NCBI GenBank assembly: GCA_963781595.1
Contig: CAWAGG010000001.1
Location: 372,001 to 436,000, forward strand
From: JBEDUK01 sp963781595
GTDB lineage: Bacteria > Actinomycetota > UBA4738
Direction of reading: 5' to 3'
DNA length: 64,000 nt
The translations under genes and the position numbers were made by a program. The notes below the pieces were generated by a model. The model made no database searches and had not been told where the DNA came from. It was given only the letters and a program-made list of their open reading frames with translations. This document shows positions 34,720-44,028 of the stretch, piece after piece (the stretch's first letter is position 1; each line of letters starts with the position of its first letter).

Positions 34720-36339
34720 ATGAAGGGCTTGATGCAGCAGGACCCGCTCACCGTGAACCGGATCTTCGAACGCGCGACGACGATGTTCCCCAGGCAGCAG
34801 ATCGTGACGAAGACGCCGGACGGCCTCCATCGCGAGTCGTTCGAAGAGTTCGGCGAACGGGTCGGCAGACTGGCGAACGCGCTGGCGTCGCTGGGCGTGG
34901 CGCCCGGCGACCGCGTCGGCTCGTTCGCGTTCAATTCCTGGCGCCATCACGAGCTGTACTTCGCGGTGCCATCCATGGGGTCGGTCCTGCACACGCTGAA
35001 CATCCGGCTGCATCCGGACCAGGTGGCGTGGATCGCGAACCACGCCGAGGACCAGGTCGTGTGCGTGGACGCCGCGCTCCTCCCGGTCTTCGCGAACATC
35101 GCGCCGCAGCTCACGACCGTGCGACACGTGGTCGTGATGGGCGACGGCGACGCGAGCGTCCTCCCGGGCGAACCCCTCTCCTACGAGGACCTCCTGGCGG
35201 ATGCCTCGCCGACGTTCGCCTGGCCGGAGCCCGACGAGAACGACGCCGCCGCCATGTGCTACACGTCCGGCACGACGGGGAACCCGAAGGGCGTCGTGTA
35301 CTCCCATCGTTCGACGTACCTGCACTCGATGATGATCAACCTGGCCGATTGCGTCGGGCTGACCTCGAAGGACGCCGTGCTCCCCGTTGTGCCGATGTTC
35401 CACGCGAACGCCTGGGGGATGCCGTACGCGGCGGCGATGGCCGGCGCGCGGCCCGTCTACGCCGGTCAGTTCAGCGCGGACCCCGCATCCCTGGCCGACC
35501 TGATCGAGGGCGAGCGCGTCACGGTCGCCGCCGGCGTCCCGACGGTCTGGACCGGCCTGCTGCAGTACCTGGAGGCGAACCCCCGCGACCTGTCGTCGCT
35601 GCGCGGGATCACCGCCGGCGGCGCGGCGGTGCCGGTCTCCATGATCCAGCGCTTCAAGCGCCTCTCCGGCGTCGACGTCCTCCAGGGCTGGGGCATGACC
35701 GAGACCGGGCCGGTGGCGTCGCTCTCCGGCCTCACGCCCGAGATGGAGCAGCTCCCCGAGGAGGACCGGTTCCGCCACCGCGCCCGCCAGGGCCGCGTGG
35801 TGCCGGGGATCCGGTTCCGCGTGGTCGCCGAGGACGGCACCGTCGCGCCGTGGGACAACAAGACGATGGGCGAGCTCCAGGTCCGCGGGAACTGGGTCGC
35901 GCGCGAGTACTACAACGACCCGACCGGCGCCGAGAAGTTCGACGGGGATTGGCTGCGGACCGGTGACGTGGCGATCGTCGATGAGTTCGGCTCGCTGCAG
36001 CTCGTCGACCGCACCAAGGACCTGGTGAAGTCCGGCGGCGAATGGATCAGCAGCGTGGAGCTGGAGAACGCCCTGATGGGCCACCCCGCGGTGCTGGAGG
36101 CCGCGGTGATCGGCGTACCGAGCGAGCGATGGTCCGAGCGGCCCATCGCGTGCGTGGTCCTGAAGCCGGACGCGCAGGCGACGAAGGAGGACCTGATCGC
36201 GTTCCTCGAGCCCAGCTTCGCGAAGTGGTGCCTGCCCGACGATGTCGTGTTCATCGACGAGGTGCCGAAGACGAGCGTCGGGAAGTTCGACAAGAAGGTC
36301 CTGCGCGAGGACTTCAAGGACCACGAACTGCCGGGTTGA
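34720..36339 (+). CDS. Long-chain-type acyl-CoA synthetase (AMP-forming)
   Basis: This 539-residue enzyme of the ANL superfamily contains the phosphate loop MCYTSGTTGNPKGVVYSHRS (from about residue 180), GWGMTETGP near 325, the hinge region LVDRTKDLVKSGGEWISS, and the catalytic lysine motif PKTSVGKFDKK near the end. It activates a fatty or related carboxylic acid to its acyl-CoA with ATP. Length and motifs fit medium/long-chain ligases (FadD/AlkK-like). Start ATG 34720. It is divergent from the sigma/DGPF pair. Confidence 0.92.
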   Translation: MKGLMQQDPLTVNRIFERATTMFPRQQIVTKTPDGLHRESFEEFGERVGRLANALASLGVAPGDRVGSFAFNSWRHHELYFAVPSMGSVLHTLNIRLHPDQVAWIANHAEDQVVCVDAALLPVFANIAPQLTTVRHVVVMGDGDASVLPGEPLSYEDLLADASPTFAWPEPDENDAAAMCYTSGTTGNPKGVVYSHRSTYLHSMMINLADCVGLTSKDAVLPVVPMFHANAWGMPYAAAMAGARPVYAGQFSADPASLADLIEGERVTVAAGVPTVWTGLLQYLEANPRDLSSLRGITAGGAAVPVSMIQRFKRLSGVDVLQGWGMTETGPVASLSGLTPEMEQLPEEDRFRHRARQGRVVPGIRFRVVAEDGTVAPWDNKTMGELQVRGNWVAREYYNDPTGAEKFDGDWLRTGDVAIVDEFGSLQLVDRTKDLVKSGGEWISSVELENALMGHPAVLEAAVIGVPSERWSERPIACVVLKPDAQATKEDLIAFLEPSFAKWCLPDDVVFIDEVPKTSVGKFDKKVLREDFKDHELPG

Positions 36340-36370
36340 GGACCGGAGGCACGCGTCGTGCGCACAGATC

Positions 36371-36403
36371 GGGCTGGGCCGGCGCGGCGCGCCGGCCCAG
36401 CCC
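36371..36403. terminator. Long GC hairpin between convergent genes
   Basis: A perfect 15-base stem (36371-36385 with 36389-36403) around a three-base loop lies between the acyl-CoA synthetase stop (36339) and the minus-strand TolB-like gene end (36414). It has no T-run, as is common in high-GC organisms, and could end transcription in both directions. Confidence 0.65.
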
Positions 36404-36413
36404 CGAAGCGCGA

Positions 36414-37433
36414 TCACCCGGTCGGCTTGACCCCCCACGCGGGGTACACGCAGTTCCCGTTCTCGCAGCCGTCGGGCGTCAGGTTCGACGTCAGCGGCAC
36501 GGGATCCGACCCGTCGACGTTCATGCGCCAGACATCGAAGCAGCACAGGCCGGGGTAGTCGCGGTTCGACGCGAAGGTCACGAACCGGCCGTCCGGCGAG
36601 TAGCTCGGCCACAGGTCGCTGTGGCCGTTCTTGGGCTTCGTCAGGCGGTGGAGCCCCGACCCGTCCAGCCCGATCTCCCACAGGGCCTGTGGGTTCGGGT
36701 AGTTCTCGTTCGAGAAGAACACCACCCGCTGCCCGTCGGGCGAGACGTCCGCTCCGCCGGCGCGCAGGCGGGACGGAGTCAGGCGGTGCGCGTGCGTCCC
36801 GTCCGCGTCCATCACCCAGAGCGCGGAGATCCTCGACCCGCGCGCGCTCTCGAACACGATCTTCGACCCGTCCGGCGTGAACACCGGCGCGTAGTCGAGC
36901 GGCACCGACGTCAGGTCGTGGAGGCCGGTACCGTCAGCTCCGATCTCCCCGATCCGGCACCCGACGTCGTCGCATCGCGTGAACACCACCAGTGTCCCGT
37001 CCGGCGACCAGCTCGGTGCGGTGTCGTAGTTGTCCGGGTCGTCCGTCAGCTGGGACATGCCGGAGCCGTCGAGGTTCATCGTGTACAGCTCGGCCTCCCC
37101 GCCCTGATCGCTGCTGAACACGATCCGCGTCCCGTCTGCCGAGACCGCGGGCATCAGGTCCGTATGGTCGCTGGCGGGGAGGTCCGTCAGCTGACGCAGG
37201 TTCAGGCCGGTCGACTTCATGCTGAACAGCTGCCAGGTCCCGGTCAGGTTCGCGGCGAACACGATCCTGCCGTTCTTGACCGGGGCGGTCGCCGACGCGG
37301 GCGCCGATGACGCGAGCGCGAACGAAAGCACGAGCGCCAGGCTGGTGACACCGCTCGCGATGGTCCGACGCGCGCGCCGCACCGCGGTTCGGTGGAACGT
37401 CGATGCGTGCATGTCTGCGCTCCTCGAGGTCAT
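36414..37433 (-). CDS. Secreted TolB-like WD40/PD40 beta-propeller protein (second of a pair)
   Basis: This 339-residue protein has a signal peptide (about residues 20-48, ALVLSFALASSAPASATAP) and then six PD40 blades, each with the pattern SPDG or TPDG followed by (I/V)VFxS, as in TolB C-terminal propellers (for example SADGTRIVFSSDQGG). It is exported and probably binds proteins or ligands at the cell surface. Its start at 37433 overlaps the stop of the preceding gene as ATGA, so translation is coupled. It is a paralogue of that gene. No TolA/TolQ system is present, so the name describes the fold only. Confidence 0.85.
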   Translation of the reverse strand: MTSRSADMHASTFHRTAVRRARRTIASGVTSLALVLSFALASSAPASATAPVKNGRIVFAANLTGTWQLFSMKSTGLNLRQLTDLPASDHTDLMPAVSADGTRIVFSSDQGGEAELYTMNLDGSGMSQLTDDPDNYDTAPSWSPDGTLVVFTRCDDVGCRIGEIGADGTGLHDLTSVPLDYAPVFTPDGSKIVFESARGSRISALWVMDADGTHAHRLTPSRLRAGGADVSPDGQRVVFFSNENYPNPQALWEIGLDGSGLHRLTKPKNGHSDLWPSYSPDGRFVTFASNRDYPGLCCFDVWRMNVDGSDPVPLTSNLTPDGCENGNCVYPAWGVKPTG

Positions 37434-38392
37434 GACGTCGCTCCCGCCGGGCTCCACTCCGGGTTGAACCCTCCCGCGTGGATCATCGTGGCGCCCGAGC
37501 CGTCCGCGTTCATCACCCAGATGTCGGCCGACGAGAAGTCGGGCGCGTCGCGTTCGAAGGCGATCAGGCTCCCGTCGGGTGAGTAGGTCGGGACGAAGTC
37601 GTGGCTCGGCGCCGGCTTCGTGAGCCGGGTGCGCCCTGACCCGTCGGCTGCGACGGTCCAGATCTCGCTGATCTTCGGGTCGCAGCAGTGGCTGAAGAAC
37701 GCGAGCCGGGTGCCGTCGGGGGACCATTCGGCGCCCGCAGCCGTCAGCCCGCCCGGCGTGATCGTGTGCAGGCCGGTACCGTCGGCGTTCATGACCGCCA
37801 CGGCCGCGATCTTGCCCTCCTGGTAGAAGTGCGCGTCGAGGATCCGTGTGCCGTCCGGCGAGTAGTGCCCGTCGAGGTCGGCGCCGTCGACCGAGAACGG
37901 CAGGAGCTGATGGAGCTTCGCACCGTCGGACCGGACCGTGTAGAGGGTGCATGGGCCCTCCGGTGGGCGGCAGCGCGAGAAGACGATCGTCTTCCCGTCC
38001 GGCGAATAGCTCGGCTGGGAGTCGCCGAACAGCGGGTCCTTGAAGAGCACGTGGTTGTTCGAACCATCCGCGCGCATCACGTGGATGGTGCCGTCAGGGA
38101 ACTGCGAGTACACGATCGAGGAACCGTCCGGCGACCACGCCGGACCGGACGCGCCGCTCTGCTTCCCGACGTGCGTCAGCTGCTGGACGTTCGTGCCGTC
38201 CGGATCCATCGCGAAGATCTGCGCGGCGCCCTTGCCGTCGAACCACACGTACGCGATCCGGCCGTTCCCGCCGCCGGTCGGCGCCGCGTCCGCGACGCCG
38301 ACCGTTCCGGCGAACGTCGCGACGCACACCATCGCGCACCAGAACGCGCCCGCCCTGCGGCGGCCCGTCCCGGCGCGTTCCGTTCCGGTCAT
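37430..38392 (-). CDS. Secreted TolB-like PD40 beta-propeller protein (first of a pair)
   Basis: This 320-residue protein has a signal peptide (AFWCAMVCVATFAGTVGVAD) and PD40 blades such as SPDGSSIVYSQFPDG, SPDGKTIVFSRC and SPDGTRLAFFSHC. Start ATG 38392 has AAGGGGGAG upstream. It is followed with a four-base overlap by its paralogue. It is divergent from an ECF sigma gene (start near 38530) across 137 bases, so the sigma factor may control it; that is inference. Confidence 0.85.
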   Translation of the reverse strand: MTGTERAGTGRRRAGAFWCAMVCVATFAGTVGVADAAPTGGGNGRIAYVWFDGKGAAQIFAMDPDGTNVQQLTHVGKQSGASGPAWSPDGSSIVYSQFPDGTIHVMRADGSNNHVLFKDPLFGDSQPSYSPDGKTIVFSRCRPPEGPCTLYTVRSDGAKLHQLLPFSVDGADLDGHYSPDGTRILDAHFYQEGKIAAVAVMNADGTGLHTITPGGLTAAGAEWSPDGTRLAFFSHCCDPKISEIWTVAADGSGRTRLTKPAPSHDFVPTYSPDGSLIAFERDAPDFSSADIWVMNADGSGATMIHAGGFNPEWSPAGATS

Positions 38393-38529
38393 GGCTCCCC
38401 CCTTCTCCAGCATCCCGATGCGCTGCGGCATCGGTACGGAGAACGCGCATCGGGCCGATCTCGCTTACGGGAGGGCTACCATCCGTGGACGCGCGTACGC
38501 GCCAGGGGGGCATCGCGCGTTCATGTGCG

Positions 38530-39084
38530 ATGGCGGGATGGCGGGGTCACGTCAGGGACGAGGCCGCTGCCGGCGTCGAGCCGGTGGCCAATGGCGACAC
38601 GACCCTGGCAGCCAGCTTCGAGGACTTCTACGAGATCGAGCACGGCGGGCTGTTCGGCGCCCTCTACCTCGTGACGCGCGATCGCCATGAGGCCGAGGAC
38701 CTCATGCAGGAGGCGTTCCTGAAGGTGCTGCAGCGATGGATCACGGTGCAGGGGCTGGAGAACCCGACCGGGTACCTCTACCGGACCGCGATGAACGCGC
38801 TCACCTCCCGGCGGAGGCGGGCCGCGGTCGCCGCACGCTCGCTCGTGCGACGGTCGCTGCGCCCGGCCGACGACTTCGAGGCCGCGGACACCCGCACGGA
38901 CGTCGGTCGCGCCCTGGATCTGCTGACCCCGCGTCAGCGCGCCGCGCTGGTGCTGGTCGACCTCCTCGGGTTCCCGGCAGACGAGGCGGGAGCCGCGCTC
39001 AGGATCGCCCCATCGACCGTGCGGGTGCTGCTCGCGCGGGCCCGCCAGACCGTCCGAGGATCGATCGGAGCCGACGATGGCTGA
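38530..39084 (+). CDS. ECF RNA polymerase sigma factor (SigE/SigK-like subfamily)
   Basis: This protein of about 184 residues has sigma region 2 (LFGALYLVTRDRHEAEDLMQ) and region 4 (LDLLTPRQRAALVLVDLLGF), with the HTH AALRIAPSTVRVLLARARQT. The start is uncertain: ATG 38530, GTG 38485 or GTG 38584 are in frame. The stop overlaps the start of the next gene by eight bases (ATGGCTGA at 39077). The next product is a membrane-anchored propeller protein, which fits an anti-sigma or sensor role. The pair is divergent from the two TolB-like genes. Confidence 0.88.
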   Translation: MAGWRGHVRDEAAAGVEPVANGDTTLAASFEDFYEIEHGGLFGALYLVTRDRHEAEDLMQEAFLKVLQRWITVQGLENPTGYLYRTAMNALTSRRRRAAVAARSLVRRSLRPADDFEAADTRTDVGRALDLLTPRQRAALVLVDLLGFPADEAGAALRIAPSTVRVLLARARQTVRGSIGADDG

Positions 39085-40406
39085 ACCGAACGACGTGCGG
39101 GACGTGCTCGAGGCCGAACGCCGATCGGTGGCGCCCCGTCCGGGCGGGTTCGACCGGCTGATGCGCCGGCGGAAGCGCCGGCAGACGAGCCAGCGCCTCG
39201 GGGCCGCGCTCGTCGCGCTGGCGCTCGCAGGCGGAGCGACCTGGGGGTTGGCGGTCGCCTTCCGCAGCCAGCCGGTGCAGCGGCCGGCTCGGCCGGCACC
39301 GACGATCGACCTGTCGACGGCCACACGCCTCCACGTCGCCTGGTCCTACGCGAGCCCGGATCTGGACCCGATCAAGCCGCCGGCGGTCGGGGGAGGCGTC
39401 GTCCTCCTGCTCGGCCACGAACACCTCCTCCGGGCGTACCCGGCGACCTGCGGGCTCCACGTCTGCACCGCGATCTGGAAGTTCCAGCTCCCGCTGCTCG
39501 TTTCGGAGAATCAGCCGTCAGGACCGGTCATCGACGCCGGCAAGGCCTACGTGTTCGAGGACCGGCTGTACGCGTTCGATCTGCCGTGCGGCGCCGAGGG
39601 CGGCGAGGTGTGCCGGCCCGCGTGGGCCTCCGCGCCAACGGGGCCTACCCGCTTCCAGCCGGACCTCGTCGTCGACGGCTCGCTGATCGTGGTCGCGACC
39701 GACCGAGGCCTGGAGGCGTACGACGTGGCCCGGTGCCGGCGCCTCGGGTCGACGTGTCGGCCGTCATGGACGTACCAGGTTCCTGGGGGTGCGACCGGCG
39801 TCGCGGTCGGGGACGGGATCGTCGTTGCGACGTCCCCGACCGGGGTCTACGCGTTCGTTCATCCCTGTCAGAAGGACCTATGCTCGCCGACCTGGACGGA
39901 TTCCGGGGGGCCCGAGCGAGGGTAACCCGGCGATCGCGGGTGGCGTGGTCTACGTCGTCAGCGGATCGGAGCTCAGAGCCTATGCGACGGACTGTGCGGG
40001 CGGCCGGACGTGCTCGCCCCTGTGGCGAACGTCGGTCGCTTCGACCAGGACCGTGAGCGATCCCGTCGTCGCGGCCGGGAGGGTCTGGCTCGCCGGCGAC
40101 CGCCTCGTCGCGTACCCGGCCCGCGCGACCTGCCCGACCTCGGGCTGCGCTGCGGTGTTCGTCGGTCCGAACGCACCGCGGAGCTCCCCGTACCCGTGGG
40201 CCGCACCGGTCGTCACCGGCGGCGTGGTCTTCACCGCGTCCGACCGACCGACGGCGTTCGACGCGTCGTGCGTCGGACACTGCGGGCCGATCTGGCTGGG
40301 CGTCGTTCCCATGGGGCCGACGGCTCGGTTCCTGGCCCCGGCCACGGACGCGCGGACGGTGTTCTATTCGAACCCGAACGCCGTGCTCCGGGCCTATCGG
40401 CCCTAA
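39077..40406 (+). pseudogene. Membrane-anchored PQQ-like beta-propeller, putative sensor/anti-sigma partner, with frameshift
   Basis: The protein has a short cytoplasmic part (residues 1-40, MAEPNDVRDVLEAERRS and basic RRRKRRQTSQR), one membrane helix (about 42-62, GAALVALALAGGATWGLAVA) and a propeller outside the membrane with repeats of pattern YAFxxPC-x5-C-xPxW. In the first frame it stops at 39925. The matching blades continue in another frame from about 39910 (GNPAIAGGVVYVVSGSEL) to 40406. The break sits at a run of six G (39905-39910), so a single-base indel explains it. Coupling to the ECF gene and the N-terminal layout suggest an anti-sigma factor with an external sensor; no classical ZAS motif is present. 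Confidence 0.7.
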
Positions 40407-40426
40407 CGACGGCCCGGCTCGCGCGG

Positions 40427-41217
40427 CTACAGGTAGCTGCGCAGATCCCAGAGGTCGGGGTAGAACCGCTTGCCCAGCGTCGAACGCAGGTACGACGCGC
40501 CGGTCGAACCGCCGGTGCCGGTCTTGCCGCCGATCTGGCGTTCGACCATCAGGACGTGGCGCGAGCGCCACATCGCGACCAGCTCGTCGTGGGTCACCAG
40601 GTCGTCCGAGAGGTCCCAGAGCGTCCGGTCGTCGGACCACGCGATCGCGAGCAGGCTCTTGCGGCGCGCCTCCTCGTCGTCCCCCGGCATCGGGTAGCCC
40701 GCCGCCTCCATCGCCGCGCAGAACCCGTCCCAGACGGTCGGCTCGCCCAGGCGACGCTCGAGGCGCGCCAGCTCCACGGGCATCGCGCCGAGGTGTGCCG
40801 CGAGCCCCGGCTCCTTGATGCCGGAGATCGTCTCGACCTCGCGGAACTGCACCGACTGGAACCCCGACGCGGGCGCCAGGTGTGCCGGAACCCAAGGAAG
40901 TCCTGCGGCGACATCGCTTCGATCACGTCGATCTGCGCGACCAGCACGCGCTCGATCGCGTGCACGCGCGCCAGGAGGTGCCGAGCGCGAAGGACCTCGC
41001 CGTCGAACAGCGCCCGCCGGATCGACTCCAGCTCGAACAGGATCTCGCGGAACCACAGCTCGTAGGCCTGGTGCACGACGATGAACAGCAGCTCGTCGTG
41101 CGCGGGCGGGTCGGACAGCAGCGTCTGCAGCTCCAGCAGCTCCGGCACCCTTAGGTAGGACCCGTAGGAGAGTTCGCCCCCCTCCTGGCCGAAGCGCGGC
41201 GGCGTGACGTCCGTCAT
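40427..41217 (-). pseudogene. kynA: Tryptophan 2,3-dioxygenase, interrupted by a one-base frameshift
   Basis: The first part (41217 to about 40885) reads MTDVTPPRFGQEGGELSYGS through HDELLFIVVHQAYELWFRE, which holds the haem-region histidine, to MSPQDFLGFR. The next residues come from another frame: HLAPASGFQSVQFREVETIS and on to the conserved end GGKTGTGGSTGASYLRSTLG. One missing base near 40880-40886 accounts for this. The enzyme opens the indole ring of tryptophan with O2 to give N-formylkynurenine. A twin-CDGSH gene lies 12 bases upstream in the same direction. If the shift is real the enzyme is dead. Confidence 0.85.
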
Positions 41218-41229
41218 GTGCGCTGGATG

Positions 41230-41937
41230 CTACCGGGTCGGTCGCTCCGCCCGGGCGGACGGATCGACGAACCGGACCCGGATGTGGGATCCGTCGCAGA
41301 AGGGCTTGTTCCTCGACGCGCCACACCGGCACAGCGTCATGCGGTTCCTGACCTCGTACGTGTGGCCCTCGCTCGACTTGACCGGGATGCCGCCGCGGAC
41401 GGCCACCGGGCCGCTCACGCCCTGCTGCGGATCCTCGACCAGGGCGATCGACGGTTCGAGCGTCGGCTCGAGCGCTCCGGCAGCCTGGCCTCCCTGCGCA
41501 CGCACCCACGCGACCAGCCGGCCGGATGGGCAGCGCGCCGCTTCGCGTTCGACCAGGGCCCGAGCTTCGGGGCCCGGCTGCTGGGCGAGCCACCAGATCG
41601 ATCCCTTCGCGTCGCAGAACCGCGCCGTCGAACAGAACCGGACCGCGTCGGTGAGGTCGAGCTCGGGCCCGGAGAGGCGCTGCGCCTGGTCGAGGTACGG
41701 CGTGTCCGTCGCGGTCTCGGTCCCGTCGAACCCGATCCGCGTGCACGTGTCGTCGCAGAGCGGCTGCGCGCCGCTCTTCCCGCACCGGCACAGGTCGTAG
41801 GTCTCGCCCGGCTCCAGGCGTTCGACCTCGCGCCACTCCCACGACTCGCCGTCGTCGTTCGGGACGATCTCCTGGCGCGTCAGGGGCACGCCGCCCTCGA
41901 CGTGGTACGCGCCGTTCTTCTTGACCGAGATCCTCAT
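41230..41937 (-). CDS. Iron-sulfur protein with two CDGSH-type motifs
   Basis: This 235-residue protein has an N-terminal iron-binding zinc-finger-like CDGSH domain and another at the C-terminus. The second motif is canonical: LCRCGASRNKPFCDGSH. The first reads LCRCGKSGAQPLCDDTC, where the His ligand position is Cys or displaced, so its cluster would be ligated differently. The middle (about 80-180) carries a further Cys-containing domain (DAVRFCSTARFCDAKGSIWW) found in bacterial members of this family. Start ATG 41937; it is divergent from the glutaryl-CoA dehydrogenase gene and upstream of the dioxygenase. Probable electron-transfer or redox-sensing protein. Confidence 0.85.
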   Translation of the reverse strand: MRISVKKNGAYHVEGGVPLTRQEIVPNDDGESWEWREVERLEPGETYDLCRCGKSGAQPLCDDTCTRIGFDGTETATDTPYLDQAQRLSGPELDLTDAVRFCSTARFCDAKGSIWWLAQQPGPEARALVEREAARCPSGRLVAWVRAQGGQAAGALEPTLEPSIALVEDPQQGVSGPVAVRGGIPVKSSEGHTYEVRNRMTLCRCGASRNKPFCDGSHIRVRFVDPSARAERPTR

Positions 41938-42019
41938 GTGGGCGCACAGCGTAGCCAACCGGCGGGCGTCAGCGCGAACGGGCGCGGGCCGCGGCCCTGG
42001 CTATAGAGTGGGCGAGCCG

Positions 42020-43180
42020 ATGACGCCGGACGATTTCCTCGACCTGGATGCGCTGCTCTCCGACGAGGAGCGCCTGATCCGCGACACGGTCCGCCAGTGG
42101 GTCGCCGACCGCGTGATGCCGGGCATCGAAGGCTGGTTCGAAGCCGGCACGTTCCCGAAGGAGGTCTTCCCGGAGCTCGGCGCGCTCGGGCTCCTCGGTA
42201 TGCACCTGCACGGCTACGGATGTGCCGGGACGAACGCCGTCTCCTACGGGATCGCGTGCATGGAGATGGAAGCCGGCGACTCCGGGTTCCGCAGCGCGAT
42301 CAGCGTCCAGGGTTCGTTGTCGATGTTCCCGATCTGGCGCTACGGCAGCGACGAGCAGAAGGACGAATGGCTCCCTCGCATGGCCCGCGGCGAGGCGATC
42401 GGGTGTTTCGGTCTCACGGAGCCCGACGCCGGTTCGAACCCCGCCGGGATGCGGACGTCCGCCAAGCAGGACGCCGGCGGCGACTGGATCCTGAACGGTT
42501 CGAAGATGTGGATCACGAACGGCGGCATCGCCGACGTCGCGATCGTGTGGGCGCGCACCGACGAGGACATCCGCGGGTTCGTCGTGCCGACCTCGACGCC
42601 TGGGTTCAGCGCGAAGGACATCCACCGCAAGCTCTCGCTGCGCGCGTCGGTGACGTCGGAGCTGGTCCTCGACGACGTCCGGCTTCCGGCGTCCGCGGTG
42701 CTGCCCGGCGTGCGCGGCCTGAAGGGCCCACTGTCGACGTTGTCCGAGGCACGCTTCGGCATCGTCTGGGGCGTGATGGGCGCGGCGCGTTCGTGCTTCC
42801 TCACCGCGGTCGACTACGCGAAGACCCGCGAGCAGTTCGGCAAGCCGATCGGCGGGTTCCAGCTGACCCAGCGCAAGCTCGCGGACATGTTGGTCGAGTT
42901 GAACAAGGGCGCGCTGCTGGCGCTGCACCTCGGCCGGATGAAGGACGAGGGCCGCCTCGCACCCGAGCAGGTCAGCCTCGGCAAGCTGAACAACGTCCGC
43001 GAGGCGCTGGCGATCGCGCGCGAGGCGCGGACGATCCTGGGCGCGAACGGGATCACCCTCGAGTACCCGGTGATCCGGCACGCGAACAACCTCGAATCCG
43101 TGCTGACGTACGAGGGCACGACCGAGGTTCATCAGTTGGTGCTGGGCAAGGCCGTCACCGGCCTCGACGCGTTCACGTAG
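42020..43180 (+). CDS. gcdH: Acyl-CoA dehydrogenase, glutaryl-CoA dehydrogenase-like
   Basis: This 386-residue flavoenzyme shows the glutaryl-CoA dehydrogenase-type pattern: FGLTEPDAGSNPAGMRTSA, KMWITNGGIADVAIVWA and, near the end, VLTYEGTTEVHQLVLGKA with the catalytic glutamate. Glutaryl-CoA dehydrogenase converts glutaryl-CoA to crotonyl-CoA with loss of CO2, a step in lysine and tryptophan breakdown. Glutaryl-CoA specificity is inferred from overall similarity and from its neighbours (enoyl-CoA hydratase, RidA protein, tryptophan dioxygenase). Start ATG 42020; the hydratase follows 13 bases later. Confidence 0.85.
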   Translation: MTPDDFLDLDALLSDEERLIRDTVRQWVADRVMPGIEGWFEAGTFPKEVFPELGALGLLGMHLHGYGCAGTNAVSYGIACMEMEAGDSGFRSAISVQGSLSMFPIWRYGSDEQKDEWLPRMARGEAIGCFGLTEPDAGSNPAGMRTSAKQDAGGDWILNGSKMWITNGGIADVAIVWARTDEDIRGFVVPTSTPGFSAKDIHRKLSLRASVTSELVLDDVRLPASAVLPGVRGLKGPLSTLSEARFGIVWGVMGAARSCFLTAVDYAKTREQFGKPIGGFQLTQRKLADMLVELNKGALLALHLGRMKDEGRLAPEQVSLGKLNNVREALAIAREARTILGANGITLEYPVIRHANNLESVLTYEGTTEVHQLVLGKAVTGLDAFT

Positions 43181-43193
43181 CCGGGCGTGGCTC

Positions 43194-44021
43194 ATGAGCC
43201 CCTTCCGCGCGTCCGCAGGCATCACCCAGGAGTGGAAGCATTTCGGCTTCGCCGTGGACGAAGGCATCGCGACCGTGACGTTCACGCGGCCGGACAAGCT
43301 GAACGCGCTGACGTTCGACGTGTACGCGGATCTCCGGGACCTGCTTGCCGAGCTCCCCCACCGGGATGACGTCCGCGTCTTGGTGATCACCGGCACCGGC
43401 CGCGGGTTCTGCAGCGGCGGCGACGTCCACGAGATCATCGGCGAGCTGCTGAAGGCGGACCCGGCCGTGCTGCTCGAATTCACGCGCATGACGGGCGCCG
43501 TCGTGCAGCGGATGCGCGAGCTGCCGAAGCCCGTCGTCGCGGCCGTGAACGGCGTGGCGGCCGGCGCCGGCGCGGTGATCGCGCTGGGGGCGGACCTGCG
43601 GATCCTGGCCCGGAGCGCGTCGTTCGCCTTCCTCTTCACGCGCGTCGGCCTGGCCGGCGCCGACATGGGTTCGGCGTACCTGCTGCCCCGGGTCGTCGGG
43701 CTCGGGCGCGCGACGGAGCTGCTGCTCCTGGGCGACCGGGTCGACGCCGACCGGGCGCTGGAGATCGGTCTCGCCACGCGCGTGGTCGACGACGACGTGT
43801 TCGTCCAGAACGTCACGGAGCTGGCGAGCGAGCTGGCGGACGGGCCGGCGCTCGCGTACGGGAGCACGAAGGCGCTGCTCACGCGCGAACAGGACATGGA
43901 CCTGGGCAGCGCGATCGAGCTGGAGGCGCAGACGCAGGCGCTGCTGATGAAGAGCGAGGACCACGCCGAGTTCTACCGGGCCTTCATCGAGGGCCGGAAG
44001 CCCGAGTGGAAGGGACGCTGA
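43194..44021 (+). CDS. Enoyl-CoA hydratase/isomerase family protein
   Basis: This 275-residue crotonase-fold protein has the oxyanion-hole motif GRGFCSGGDVHE near residue 75 and the second-half motif AAVNGVAAGAGAVIALGADL near residue 120. The position usually held by Glu144 of rat hydratase corresponds to GLAGADMGSAYLLPR, where an Asp replaces a Glu or Gly, so hydratase and isomerase activities are both possible. It is the second gene of an operon after the glutaryl-CoA-type dehydrogenase and would act on crotonyl-CoA or a similar enoyl-CoA. Confidence 0.88.
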   Translation: MSPFRASAGITQEWKHFGFAVDEGIATVTFTRPDKLNALTFDVYADLRDLLAELPHRDDVRVLVITGTGRGFCSGGDVHEIIGELLKADPAVLLEFTRMTGAVVQRMRELPKPVVAAVNGVAAGAGAVIALGADLRILARSASFAFLFTRVGLAGADMGSAYLLPRVVGLGRATELLLLGDRVDADRALEIGLATRVVDDDVFVQNVTELASELADGPALAYGSTKALLTREQDMDLGSAIELEAQTQALLMKSEDHAEFYRAFIEGRKPEWKGR

Positions 44022-44028
44022 GGCGACG

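Noticed and set aside
34552..36681. A 709-residue minus-strand open frame across the acyl-CoA synthetase gene
   Set aside because: It is a shadow of a gene with complete ligase motifs; its own sequence is Arg/His-rich without any family resemblance.
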